From Fulvimarina endophytica (GTDB lineage: Bacteria > Pseudomonadota > Alphaproteobacteria > Rhizobiales > Rhizobiaceae): 64,000 nt of DNA. The position numbers and the translations under genes are program-made. Each line of letters opens with the position of its first letter. Position 1 is the stretch's first letter. The DNA is taken from NCBI RefSeq assembly GCF_003403015.1, contig NZ_QURL01000003.1, positions 496,001 to 560,000 on the forward strand, read 5' to 3'. The notes below the pieces were generated by a model. The model was not told where the DNA came from. It made no database searches and saw only the letters and a list, made by a program, of their open reading frames with translations. Below are positions 46,943 through 55,898 of this stretch, in pieces.

Positions 46943-47871
46943 CGGGACCGGTTTCGCAGGCGCGCGCCCTGCCGAGCGCGAGCGAGCCGCTGGGTATCGG
47001 CCTGCGCATCGCCTCGACGCTCGCCTTCGCGGGGATGGGCGTCTGCATCAAGGCGCTCGGCGAGGGCGTGCCGCTCGGCCAGGTGGTGTTCTTCCGGTCC
47101 GCCGTCGCCCTCGTGCCGCTGGTCCTCTTCCTCAGATGGTCGGGCGCGTTTCCCAAGGGGCTCGCGACGAAGAACCCCTTCGGCCACATCGTCCGCTGCG
47201 TCTTCGGCGCCGTCGCCATGTTCACCTCCTTCGCCACGATCCGCCTCCTGCCGCTGGCCGAGGCGACGCTGCTTTCCTATCTGGCGCCGGTCATGCTCGC
47301 CCTCATGGGATGGATATTGCTGCGCGAGGCGCCGAGCGCGCGGCGCATCGGTGGCGTGGCACTCGGCCTTGCGGGCGGTGCCGCCTTCTGCCTGCCGGCG
47401 CTTTCGGGCGAGGTGCCCGAGGGCGCGACGCTCGGACTGATCCTCGGGCTCGCGACGGCGGTGCTCACGGCCGGCGCGCTGATCCAGGTCCGCCGGCTGA
47501 CGCTTGCCGGCGAGAACGCCGGTGCCATCGCCTTCTGGTTCGCGGTCGTCTGCTCCATCGCGGGGCTTGCGACCCTTCCCCTCGGCTGGGTGATGCCGGA
47601 CCCCGATCAACTGGCGCTGCTCGTCGGCGCCGGCCTTGCCGGAGGCGCCGCCCATATCCTGATGACGCTCTCCTTCCGCCATGCCGAGGCGAGCGCGCTC
47701 GCGCCCTTCGAATATCTCTCGATCCTCTGGGCGGCCGGCGCGGGCTTCACCTTCTTCGGAGAGGTGCCGAACTGGAGCTTCCTCCTCGCCGCCCCGCTGA
47801 TCCTCGCCGGCTCCCTCGTGAGCCTCAAGAGAGCGCCGCGGGCACCGGCTGGCGCGGCGCAGGAGCGCTGA
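46939..47871 (+). CDS. EamA/DMT-family transporter
   Basis: 310 aa from a GTG that overlaps the ATPase stop by 4 nt. Ten membrane segments in two EamA repeats, with RLLPLAEATLLSYLAPVMLA and MTLSFRHAEASALAPFEYLS as the repeat hallmarks. EamA proteins export amino acids, metabolites or metallophores. The tight coupling to a metal-chelate importer makes a function in chelator or metal handling plausible; the EamA exporter CntI of opine-metallophore systems is a known parallel. This is inference, and no metallophore synthase was seen. Confidence 0.85.
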   Translation: MTGPVSQARALPSASEPLGIGLRIASTLAFAGMGVCIKALGEGVPLGQVVFFRSAVALVPLVLFLRWSGAFPKGLATKNPFGHIVRCVFGAVAMFTSFATIRLLPLAEATLLSYLAPVMLALMGWILLREAPSARRIGGVALGLAGGAAFCLPALSGEVPEGATLGLILGLATAVLTAGALIQVRRLTLAGENAGAIAFWFAVVCSIAGLATLPLGWVMPDPDQLALLVGAGLAGGAAHILMTLSFRHAEASALAPFEYLSILWAAGAGFTFFGEVPNWSFLLAAPLILAGSLVSLKRAPRAPAGAAQER

Positions 47872-47955
47872 CGGCGACACGGCGCTTCCCGTCCGGCAGG
47901 ATCGGGGGCGGACGCGGTCTCGCACGAGGAGCTTTGCACGCCGGGGCTCGTGCCC

Positions 47956-48852
47956 TCAGTTTGCCTGGAGCGCGGCCTCGGGCAGGGTCACCGCGTGCAG
48001 CACCTCGCGGATCAGCGGATTGGGGAATTTCCGGCCGATCGTGACGGCCGAGAAGGTCTCCCTCACATCGTCGAGGCGCGCGAACTCCTTCAGGAGCCCC
48101 GCCTCGAGTTCGTCCTGGACGACGATGGGCGGGATCACTGCGATGCCGGCATCCGCGCGCGCAAGAAGGCGCAGCATCGCCATGTCGTCGGCCTCCGCTG
48201 CGATCTTCGGCACGATGCCGAGACGTTCGAGAAGCGCCTCGAAGCCGGCGCGCAGGGAGGATTCGGGTGTCGGCAGGATCAAGGGCCGGGTGGCGAGGAT
48301 CTCCTCGACGCTCATCGGCCCGGCGAGCCTGCCCGGCGTGCCGATGAGGCTCACCGGCTGGTCGGCGATGGTGTGGACGAGGAAGGGGCTCGATGCGTCG
48401 CGCGCCGGCACGAGATTGGTGAGGACGATGTCGAGCGACTGGGCCTCCAGCCCACGTAAGAGCGTGTCCTGGCTTCCCGATCGCAGGATCACCTCCACAT
48501 CGTCGCGCCCGATCAGGGGATCGAGGAACGAGATCTGGAAATTGCGCGACAGGGTGGCGAGCGCGCCGATCCTCAGGGCGCGCCGCTTGGCCTCGGCCCG
48601 CTTCAGGGTCGCGGTCAGGTTGTCGGCCGCGCGGAAGATCTCCTCGGCATGGTCGAGCGCGATCCGGCCCGCTTCCGACAGGACGAGACTGCGTCCGCTG
48701 CGCTCGAAGAGGTCGTGGCCGAGGGAAGCCTCCAGCGACCGGATCTGCGTGGAGACCGCCGACTGGGAGATGTGCAGCGCCTTCGCGGCCCCGGTCAGGG
48801 TTCCGTCCCGTGCCACGGCCCGGAAGAGGCGCAGATGATGGAGGTTCAGCAC
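47956..48852 (-). CDS. LysR-family regulator (NhaR-like), divergent from dabBA
   Basis: 298 aa from a GTG at 48852. The N-terminal HTH (LHHLRLFRAVARDGTLTGAA, SQSAVSTQIRSLEASLGHDL) and the effector domain match the NhaR-type group. Regulators of this type are often divergent from dab genes. The 105-bp divergent gap is AT-rich and has a perfect 12-bp palindrome. It probably activates dabBA in response to inorganic carbon, pH or sodium; this is inference. Confidence 0.9.
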   Translation of the reverse strand: MLNLHHLRLFRAVARDGTLTGAAKALHISQSAVSTQIRSLEASLGHDLFERSGRSLVLSEAGRIALDHAEEIFRAADNLTATLKRAEAKRRALRIGALATLSRNFQISFLDPLIGRDDVEVILRSGSQDTLLRGLEAQSLDIVLTNLVPARDASSPFLVHTIADQPVSLIGTPGRLAGPMSVEEILATRPLILPTPESSLRAGFEALLERLGIVPKIAAEADDMAMLRLLARADAGIAVIPPIVVQDELEAGLLKEFARLDDVRETFSAVTIGRKFPNPLIREVLHAVTLPEAALQAN

Positions 48853-48877
48853 GGCATTAATTCCATAAAACAGAACG

Positions 48878-48889
48878 ATTTTGCAAAAT
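48878..48889. promoter_or_regulatory. Palindrome in the LysR-dabB divergent promoter
   Basis: ATTTTGCAAAAT is a perfect 12-bp palindrome in a notably AT-rich spacer between the two start codons (26 nt from the regulator start, 68 nt from dabB). It is consistent with a T-N11-A-type LysR operator or a promoter element. Confidence 0.5.
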
Positions 48890-48957
48890 ATATGAAATTT
48901 TCCGAATGATCGCCATGGCGTATCCAGGCTGCGAACCCGGCATGGAGAAGCCTCATC

Positions 48958-50514
48958 ATGTTTTCGTTCTCGTTCATCGCCCCTTGCGTCCTTCTTGCGG
49001 CCGCATGCCTTGCCGCGTCGAGGCCGGGCCGCCGTCCGGCGGGCGTGCCGAAGATCGCCGAAGCTGCGGCGCTCTGCGCCTTCGCGCTCACCGCTCTCGG
49101 CCTTGTCGGCCTTCTTCTGTCAGGCCCGGCCTCTCTCTCGCTCGGCTCGGGTCCGGCCGCCCTCGCTCTTAATGCCGGGCCCGTGGGGGTGACGCTGGCG
49201 CTCCTCGTCGGCTTCGTCGGCTGGATCGTGACCCGCTACAGCCGCACCTATCTCGACGGCGAGGCGAGGGAGGGGCGGTTCCACGCCCTGATGCTGGCGA
49301 CGCTCGCCTGCGTGCTCGTCTTCGTCCAGTCGGGCAGCCTTGCCGTGCTCGCTCTCTCCACCGCGCTCGTGGGGCTCGGGCTGAGACGCCTGCTTCTCTT
49401 CTACGGCGAGCGGGCCGAGGCCCGGCGCGCGGCGACCAAGTTCGCGCTGGTCTGGCATGGCGGCGACGTCGCGCTGCTTCTCGCCTCGCTTCTGCTGGCC
49501 TTGAGCTACGGCACCGGACGCCTCGGCGAGATTGCGACGCTTGCCGAAGCGTCCGGCCTCACCTGGGCAGGCTCTGTCGCCGTCGCGCTGATCGTTCTGG
49601 CGGCCGCGCTGAAGACGGCGGCCTTTCCCCTGCATGGCTGGCTCACCGAGGTGATGGAGGCGCCGACGCCGGTCTCGGCCCTCCTTCACGCCGGCATCAT
49701 CAATTCGGGCGGCGTTCTTCTGATCTCGTTTTCGGGCCTCGTCCAACTGAGCCCCGGTGCCATGGCCGCTTTGGTGATCGTCGGCGGCTTCACGGCGCTC
49801 TTCGGCGCGGCGGTGATGCTTACCCAGAGCGCGGTGAAGACGTCGCTCGCCTGGTCCACCGTCTCCCAGATGGGCTTCCTCCTCCTGCAATGCGGGCTCG
49901 GCCTTTGGGCCCTCGCCATGCTGCACATCCTCGCCCACTCGCTCTACAAGGCCCATGCCTTCCTTTCCTCGGGCGGCGCGGTGAAGGCCGTCGCGGGGCT
50001 TCGCCGCCCGGGACCCATCGCGGTTCCGAGCATCGGGGCGGTGATGAAGTCTTTCGCCCTGGCTCTCGCCCTCTACGCTCTGATCGCGGCGCTCTTCACC
50101 CTGGTTCTGGGCGCAAAGACACCTCAGGCGCTCGCGCTCGGCACGATCCTCGTCTTCGGTGTGTCCTATCTCGTGGCCCAGGGGATGGCCGATCTCGCCC
50201 CTGCGGACCTGACGCGGCGCACCGCGCTCGCCTCGCTCGGCGCGACCCTTGCCTATTTCGTCTTCCAGGCGGGCGCTCACGCGATCTGGGGACCCTTCCT
50301 GCCGGCAGCGCCAGTGCCGGGCCCGCTCGAATGGGCGCTGATCGTGCTAGCGCTCCTCTCCTTCGGCCTCGTCGCCTTCGCCCAGGCCCTCTTCCCGCTC
50401 TGGGCCCATCACCCCGCCGCCGCCGGCCTCAGGGTGCATCTGGCGAACGGCCTCTACCTCAACGCCCTTCTCGACCGGGCGATCGGCGGCTTTCGCAGAC
50501 CCGCAACGAACTGA
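48958..50514 (+). CDS. dabB: DabB: NuoL/MrpD-like proton-channelling subunit of an inorganic carbon pump
   Basis: 518 aa, about 14 membrane segments, of the antiporter-like complex I subunit family. The conserved lysines and histidines of the proton path are visible in AALKTAAFPLHGWLTEVMEA, PTPVSALLHAGIINSGGV and AHSLYKAHAFLSSGGAV. Complex I identity is rejected because no nuo gene is nearby and a DUF2309 gene follows at once. In DAB systems DabB supplies the proton or sodium motive force to DabA for CO2 hydration. GGAGAAG precedes the ATG. Confidence 0.92.
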   Translation: MFSFSFIAPCVLLAAACLAASRPGRRPAGVPKIAEAAALCAFALTALGLVGLLLSGPASLSLGSGPAALALNAGPVGVTLALLVGFVGWIVTRYSRTYLDGEAREGRFHALMLATLACVLVFVQSGSLAVLALSTALVGLGLRRLLLFYGERAEARRAATKFALVWHGGDVALLLASLLLALSYGTGRLGEIATLAEASGLTWAGSVAVALIVLAAALKTAAFPLHGWLTEVMEAPTPVSALLHAGIINSGGVLLISFSGLVQLSPGAMAALVIVGGFTALFGAAVMLTQSAVKTSLAWSTVSQMGFLLLQCGLGLWALAMLHILAHSLYKAHAFLSSGGAVKAVAGLRRPGPIAVPSIGAVMKSFALALALYALIAALFTLVLGAKTPQALALGTILVFGVSYLVAQGMADLAPADLTRRTALASLGATLAYFVFQAGAHAIWGPFLPAAPVPGPLEWALIVLALLSFGLVAFAQALFPLWAHHPAAAGLRVHLANGLYLNALLDRAIGGFRRPATN

Positions 50515-50546
50515 TCCCGCAACTCCCTGACATCGAGGAGACCGAT

Positions 50547-52925
50547 ATGTTCACGACCCAGTCCCCGATCGCGCCGTCCCTGATGTCGGCGATCCTGAAG
50601 AGCGCCGAGACCGCCGCCCGGCGCATTCCGCCGGCCTTTCCCCTGGAGGCGACCGTCGCGGTCAATCCCTTCCTCGGCCAGAGCGGCGAGGACCTCGCGG
50701 CGGCGAGCGCGCGCCTGCGGCGGGTCGCGGGCGTCTCGGCGACGCTTCCGGGTTCGGACTACGCCGAGGCGATCGAGAGGGGCGAGATCGCCCATGCCGA
50801 TCTCGAAGAGGCGCTCGCCGCCTCGTCCTCGCCGCTCAAGCCCGCAAGCCCCATCCTCCTCGCCGCCTTCGCCGCGACCGGGGCAGGCCCGGCATCCCGG
50901 GCCCTGCCGACCATCGCCGATCTCGCCCTGGAGGCGACGGGCGTCGACTGGCCCTCGATCATCGAGAAGACCGTCGGCGTCTGGGCGGCCGGTCACTTCG
51001 ACCGGGGGCAGGCCCTCTGGTCGCCGCGGCCGGGCATCGAGGCCTTCGCCTCCTGGCGGGCCTGGGCGACGAGCGACCTGACGCCGGAGATCGCGGGCCT
51101 TTCCGGCTTCTGCAGCTTCGTGACGGAGGTTCCCGATACCGCCGAACGCGCGATCCTGCGGGCCGCAAGGACGCTCGGTATCGACGCGCAAGGGGCCGAG
51201 ACCGCCTTCCACCGGCTCTACATGGATCTCGGCGGCTGGTCGCAGCACGCCCGCTGGCTCCTGTGGCAGGCCGAACTCCGGGGTGGGACGGACCGGACGC
51301 TCGCCGATCTCCTGGCGATCCGCCTGATCTTCGAGGAGGCGCTCTTCGCCCATGTTCCCGCGATCGCCGGCAGATGGGCCGAGACCGTGCGCGCCCAAGA
51401 GGCGCCGGTTGAGCCTTCGCGCGAGGACGTGGCGCTGGCGATCCTCCAGGATGCGCGCGAGCGGGCGCATCAACGCCGGCTCGCCTCGCTTCTCGATGGC
51501 GAGGCGCCGGCGAGGGGGCGTCCCGCCCTACAGGCGGCCTTCTGCATCGATGTGCGCTCGGAGGTCTTCCGGCGGGCGCTGGAAAGCGTCGATCCGGGCA
51601 TCGAGACCATCGGCTTTGCCGGCTTCTTCGGTCTGCCTCTCGCGCACAAGGCCCATGCCTCCGACGTCGTGGAGGCGCATCTGCCGGTTCTCCTGAACCC
51701 TGCGATCGAGACCGTGAGCCATGCGGAAGGCGGCGGCGAGAGGCAAGCGCGGATCGCCGCGCGCACCGTCAGGGCCTGGGGCCGGTTCCGGCAGGCGGCG
51801 GTCTCCTCCTTCGCCTTCGTGGAGGCGGCGGGCCTCGTCTATGCGGCCAAGCTGGTGCGCGATGCCCTCGGCAAGGGAGGCAAGGGCTCCAAGCCTTCGC
51901 CCGCGCCGAGGGTCGTCGGCGGCCTCGATGCCGAGGCCAAGGCCGATACGGCGGCGGCGGTGCTGCGCGCCATGAGCCTCACCGAAGGCCATGGCGAGAT
52001 CGTCCTCCTCCTCGGCCATGGCGCCAGGGTGACGAACAATCCCCATGAGAGCGCCTATCACTGCGGCGCCTGCGGCGGACATACGGGCGAGGTCTCGGCA
52101 AGGCTCCTCGCCGCCCTCCTCAACGATCCCGAGACGCGGACGGGACTTGTCGAGCGGGGCATCGGGGTTCCCGAAGATACGCTCTTCGTCGCAGGCCTCC
52201 ACGACACGACGACCGACGCGGTCACGATCTACGCCGAGGATCTGCCGCCGGGCCGGGCCCACGGGATCGGCCGTATCGTCCGCTGGCTCGACGAAGCGGG
52301 CGCTGCCGCGCGCGCCGAGCGGGCCGCGAGCCTGCCGGGGGCGAGCGCCGGGACGCTCGCCGCACGGGCGCTCGACTGGGCGCAGACGCGCCCGGAATGG
52401 GGGCTCGCCGGCTGCGCCGCCTTCCTCGCCGCCCCGCGCGAGGCGACCTGCGGAAGGGATCTCGGCGGGCGGGCCTTCCTCCACACCTATGACTGGAGGG
52501 CCGACGATCACTTCGCCACCCTGCAACTGATCCTCACCGCGCCCGTCGTCGTCGCGAGCTGGATCAGCCTGCAATATTACGGCTCGTCCGTGATGCCGGA
52601 GGTCTTCGGCGGCGGTAACAAGCTCATCCACAACGTGGTCGGCGGCATCGGCGTCATCGAGGGCAATTCGGGCCGGCTGCGGCCGGGCCTGCCCTGGCAG
52701 TCGGTCCATGACGGCGAACGGCTGATGCACGAGCCCTTGCGCCTCACGGTGATGATCGAGGCACCGCGCGAGGCGATTGCGGATGTTCTGGCCCGCCACC
52801 CCGAGGTTCGCACCCTGTTCGACCAGGGCTGGCTGCATCTCTTCGCCCTCAAGGAGGGAGGGATCGAGGCCCGCTATCGGCCGGGCCTTCTATGGGAGGA
52901 GATGCGGCTCGACCTTGCGGCGTAA
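50547..52925 (+). CDS. dabA: DabA: DUF2309 zinc-dependent carbonic-anhydrase-like subunit
   Basis: 792 aa. The ATG at 50547 has GAGGAG 6 nt upstream; a long upstream frame into dabB is a shadow. Zinc-site residues are present: C333 and D335 (FCIDVRSE), H491 (LLGHGARV) and C506 (YHCGACGG), with the same 15-residue H-to-C spacing as characterised DabA. With DabB it traps CO2 as bicarbonate vectorially in the cytoplasm, supplying RuBisCO or anaplerotic carboxylases. It is 32 nt after dabB. Confidence 0.94.
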   Translation: MFTTQSPIAPSLMSAILKSAETAARRIPPAFPLEATVAVNPFLGQSGEDLAAASARLRRVAGVSATLPGSDYAEAIERGEIAHADLEEALAASSSPLKPASPILLAAFAATGAGPASRALPTIADLALEATGVDWPSIIEKTVGVWAAGHFDRGQALWSPRPGIEAFASWRAWATSDLTPEIAGLSGFCSFVTEVPDTAERAILRAARTLGIDAQGAETAFHRLYMDLGGWSQHARWLLWQAELRGGTDRTLADLLAIRLIFEEALFAHVPAIAGRWAETVRAQEAPVEPSREDVALAILQDARERAHQRRLASLLDGEAPARGRPALQAAFCIDVRSEVFRRALESVDPGIETIGFAGFFGLPLAHKAHASDVVEAHLPVLLNPAIETVSHAEGGGERQARIAARTVRAWGRFRQAAVSSFAFVEAAGLVYAAKLVRDALGKGGKGSKPSPAPRVVGGLDAEAKADTAAAVLRAMSLTEGHGEIVLLLGHGARVTNNPHESAYHCGACGGHTGEVSARLLAALLNDPETRTGLVERGIGVPEDTLFVAGLHDTTTDAVTIYAEDLPPGRAHGIGRIVRWLDEAGAAARAERAASLPGASAGTLAARALDWAQTRPEWGLAGCAAFLAAPREATCGRDLGGRAFLHTYDWRADDHFATLQLILTAPVVVASWISLQYYGSSVMPEVFGGGNKLIHNVVGGIGVIEGNSGRLRPGLPWQSVHDGERLMHEPLRLTVMIEAPREAIADVLARHPEVRTLFDQGWLHLFALKEGGIEARYRPGLLWEEMRLDLAA

Positions 52926-52942
52926 CGCCGGCGCCGTGTCCG

Positions 52943-52984
52943 GGCCCGCGCACGAGGATCGCCCACCGATCACCGGCGCGGGCC
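52943..52984 (+). terminator. Hairpin downstream of dabA
   Basis: GGCCCGCGC pairs perfectly with GCGCGGGCC (9 bp, 24-nt loop). There is no T-run after it, so termination is only a possibility; the position 18 nt after the dabA stop supports it. Confidence 0.4.
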
Positions 52985-53020
52985 TTCGTCGTCGAAGGCG
53001 CATCCGCGGCCATGCGCGAT

Positions 53021-53082
53021 TTGACCATCCGATAAAATTTTTGACCGGACGGTTTGACGGCTTCATCGGAATGGTTCTAATC
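53021..53082 (+). promoter_or_regulatory. Putative preT promoter with RutR-like half-sites
   Basis: TTGACCA (53021-53027) and TTGACCG (53041-53047) match the left arm of the RutR consensus TTGACCA-N2-TGGTCAA, each with a poor right arm. A promoter-like pair TTGACG (53054-53059) and TCTAAT (53076-53081), 16-nt spacer, follows about 70 nt before the preT start. Binding here is less certain than at 56772. Confidence 0.4.
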
Positions 53083-53151
53083 TTTTGCCAGAGGGTCGCT
53101 TTGCCACCCGTGCGAAGCCGCTCCGTCGAGGCCATCGAAGGACCGCATCCC

Positions 53152-54540
53152 ATGTCGCACAGCCCCCAGAGACGCTCTCCCCCCGACATCGCGGCCGGCC
53201 GCGTCAGTGCCGACGGGCTGCGCGCGAACTTCTCCGATCTCCACCCCCCGCTGACCGCCCACGAGGCGGTCGTCGAGGCCGATCGGTGCTATTTCTGCTA
53301 TGACGCGCCCTGCGTTCAGGCCTGCCCGACCGGCATCGACATCCCCCTCTTCATCCGCCAGATCCAGACCGGCCTGCCGCAGAGCGCAGCCGAGACGATC
53401 TTCGAGGCCAATATCCTCGGCGGCATGTGCGCGAGGGTCTGTCCGACCGAGACCCTGTGCGAGGAGGTCTGCGTTCGCGAGGTGGCGGAGGGCAAGCCGG
53501 TGAAGATCGGCGAATTGCAGCGCCACGCGACCGATCGCCTGATCGAGACGGGCGAGCATCCCTTCGAGCGCGCGCCCGAGACGGGCCGGCGCGTCGCGGT
53601 CGTCGGCGCCGGGCCCGCCGGCCTCTCCTGCGCCCACCGCCTCGCCGTCAACGGCCATGCGGTCACCCTGTTCGATGCCCGCGACAAGCTCGGCGGGCTC
53701 AACGAGTACGGCATCGCCGCCTACAAGGCGACGGAGGAGTTCGCCCGGCGCGAGGTGGAGTTCGTTCTCTCGATCGGCGGCATCGAGGTGAGGACCGGCA
53801 CCGCCCTCGGCCGGGATATCCATCTCGGCGATCTCGTCCGGGACTATGACGGGGTGTTTCTCGGCCTGGGTCTCGGCGCCGTCAACGCCCTTGCGGCCGA
53901 GGGCGCCGACCATGGCGAAAGCCGCGATGCGGTCGCCTGGATCGCCGATCTGCGCCAGACCCGCGATCTCGCCGAACTGCCGATCGGCCGGCGCGTGGTC
54001 GTCATCGGCGGCGGCATGACCGCGATCGACGCCGCGATCCAGGCCAAGGCGCTGGGCGCCGAGGAGGTGACGATCGCCTATCGGCGCGGTCAGGAGGCGA
54101 TGAACGCCTCGGCTTACGAGCAGGAACTCGCCCAGACCCGGGGCGTGACGATCCGCACGAACCTCCAGCCGAGGCGCGTCGTCGTCGAGGACGGATCCGT
54201 GCGGGCGATCGAACTCGAACGCACGCGTCTCGATGCCGATGGACGCCTTGCTGCCACGGGAGAGATCGTGACGATCGAGGCCGATCAGGTGTTCAAGGCG
54301 ATCGGCCAGGCTTTCGTGCCCGAAGGCTGCAGCGGCGGGGAGGGCGAGGGGCTCGCGCTCGAGGGCGGGCGCATCCGGGTCGATGCCTCCCGGCGCACGA
54401 GCCGCGCCGGCATCTGGGCCGGCGGCGACTGCGTGGCCGGCGGCGAGGATCTGACCGTGACCGCCGTGGAAGACGGCAAGATCGCGGCGAACGACATCCA
54501 CGCGGCCCTTTCGGCCGGACAGCAACAGGCGGCGGAGTAG
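53152..54540 (+). CDS. preT: NAD(P)-binding subunit of dihydropyrimidine dehydrogenase
   Basis: 462 aa from the ATG at 53152, with GAAGGA about 10 nt upstream. The N-terminal region has the Fe-S cysteine pattern CYFCYDAPCVQACPTGID and CARVCPTETLCEEVCVRE of glutamate-synthase-small-subunit-like proteins, then FAD (VVGAGPAGLSCAHRL) and NAD (VVVIGGGMTAIDAAIQ) Rossmann folds. It passes electrons from a nicotinamide cofactor to PreA for reduction of uracil or thymine. The PreA gene starts 5 nt later. Confidence 0.93.
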   Translation: MSHSPQRRSPPDIAAGRVSADGLRANFSDLHPPLTAHEAVVEADRCYFCYDAPCVQACPTGIDIPLFIRQIQTGLPQSAAETIFEANILGGMCARVCPTETLCEEVCVREVAEGKPVKIGELQRHATDRLIETGEHPFERAPETGRRVAVVGAGPAGLSCAHRLAVNGHAVTLFDARDKLGGLNEYGIAAYKATEEFARREVEFVLSIGGIEVRTGTALGRDIHLGDLVRDYDGVFLGLGLGAVNALAAEGADHGESRDAVAWIADLRQTRDLAELPIGRRVVVIGGGMTAIDAAIQAKALGAEEVTIAYRRGQEAMNASAYEQELAQTRGVTIRTNLQPRRVVVEDGSVRAIELERTRLDADGRLAATGEIVTIEADQVFKAIGQAFVPEGCSGGEGEGLALEGGRIRVDASRRTSRAGIWAGGDCVAGGEDLTVTAVEDGKIAANDIHAALSAGQQQAAE

Positions 54541-54545
54541 ACGTC

Positions 54546-55886
54546 ATGGCCGATCTCTCGACGAATTTCATCGGAATCCGTTCGCCCAATCCGTTCTGGC
54601 TCGCCTCCGCGCCACCGACGGACAAGGAATACAACGTGCGCCGCGCCTTCGAGGCCGGCTGGGGCGGCGTCGTCTGGAAGACCCTCGGCCAGGATCCGGC
54701 GGTGGTGAACGTGAACGGCCCGCGCTATGGCGCGATCCACGGGGCGGGCCGCCGGCTTCTCGGCTTCAACAATATCGAGCTCATCACCGACCGCTCGCTT
54801 GAGACGAACCTTGCCGAGATCGAGCGGGTCAAGCGCGACTATCCGGACCATGCGGTCGTCGTCTCGCTGATGGTGCCGTGCGAGGAGGAGGCCTGGAAGG
54901 CGATCCTGCCCCGGGTCGAGGCGACGGGAGCGGACGGGCTGGAGCTCAATTTCGGCTGCCCGCACGGCATGTCCGAGCGCGGCATGGGCTCGGCCGTGGG
55001 TCAGGTGCCCGAATATATCGAGATGGTCACCCGCTGGTGCAAAACCCATTCGCGCCTGCCGGTGATCGTCAAGCTGACGCCGAACATCACCGATATCCGA
55101 TTTCCGGCCCGGGCCGCCAAGGCCGGCGGTGCGGACGCGGTCTCCCTCATCAACACCATCTCCTCGATCGTCTCGATCGACCTCGACAATTTCGCCCCGC
55201 AGCCCTCGATCGACGGCAAGGGCAGCCATGGCGGCTATTGCGGGCCGGCGGTCAAGCCTATCGCCCTCAACATGACGGCCGAGATCGCCCGGGACCCTCA
55301 GACCGCCGGCATTCCGATCTCCGGCATCGGCGGGGTGACCACATGGCGGGACGCGGCCGAGTTCATCGCGCTCGGCTGCGGCACGGTCCAGGTCTGCACG
55401 GCGGCCATGACCTACGGCTTCCGCGTGGTCGAGGAGATGAAGGCGGGGCTCGCCCGCTGGATGGACGAGAAGGGCTACGCCAGCATTGAGGACTTCCGCG
55501 GCCGGGCCGCGCCGAACGTCACCGACTGGCAGTATCTCAACCTCAACTACGTGACCAAGGCGCGGATCGACCAGGACAAGTGCATCTCCTGCGGGCGCTG
55601 CCATATCGCCTGCGAGGATACCTCCCATCAGGCGATCACCGCCATGAAGGACGGGCGGCGCCATTTCGAGGTGATCGACGAGGAATGCGTCGGCTGCAAT
55701 CTGTGCGTCGAGGTCTGCCCGGTCGAGGACTGCATCACCATGGAGCGCATTTCGGGAACCGATCCGCGCACCGGGAAGGCGATCCCCGAGACCTACGCCA
55801 ACTGGACGCAGCATCCGAACAACCCGTCGGCCGCCGAGCGCCTGCAGTTCGCGCCCGAACCGGTGGTCGCGGACGCGGCGGAGTAG
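54546..55886 (+). CDS. preA: Catalytic subunit of dihydropyrimidine dehydrogenase
   Basis: 446 aa. An FMN-binding TIM barrel like dihydroorotate dehydrogenase (ELNFGCPHGMSERGMGSAVG, KLTPNITDI, SGIGGVTTWRDAAEFIALG) is followed by a C-terminal ferredoxin domain with two [4Fe-4S] motifs, CISCGRCHIAC and CVGCNLCVEVCPVEDC. The cysteine of SxxGCxxG-type active sites is in the GCPHGM region. It reduces uracil and thymine to dihydro forms, the first step of reductive catabolism, in a PreT-PreA complex. Confidence 0.95.
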   Translation: MADLSTNFIGIRSPNPFWLASAPPTDKEYNVRRAFEAGWGGVVWKTLGQDPAVVNVNGPRYGAIHGAGRRLLGFNNIELITDRSLETNLAEIERVKRDYPDHAVVVSLMVPCEEEAWKAILPRVEATGADGLELNFGCPHGMSERGMGSAVGQVPEYIEMVTRWCKTHSRLPVIVKLTPNITDIRFPARAAKAGGADAVSLINTISSIVSIDLDNFAPQPSIDGKGSHGGYCGPAVKPIALNMTAEIARDPQTAGIPISGIGGVTTWRDAAEFIALGCGTVQVCTAAMTYGFRVVEEMKAGLARWMDEKGYASIEDFRGRAAPNVTDWQYLNLNYVTKARIDQDKCISCGRCHIACEDTSHQAITAMKDGRRHFEVIDEECVGCNLCVEVCPVEDCITMERISGTDPRTGKAIPETYANWTQHPNNPSAAERLQFAPEPVVADAAE

Positions 55887-55898
55887 GACGCGGCGAAC

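Noticed and set aside
48958..50514. NADH-quinone oxidoreductase subunit L (nuoL)
   Set aside because: The family is shared, but there are no other complex I genes and a DUF2309 dabA follows directly, so DabB is the better call.
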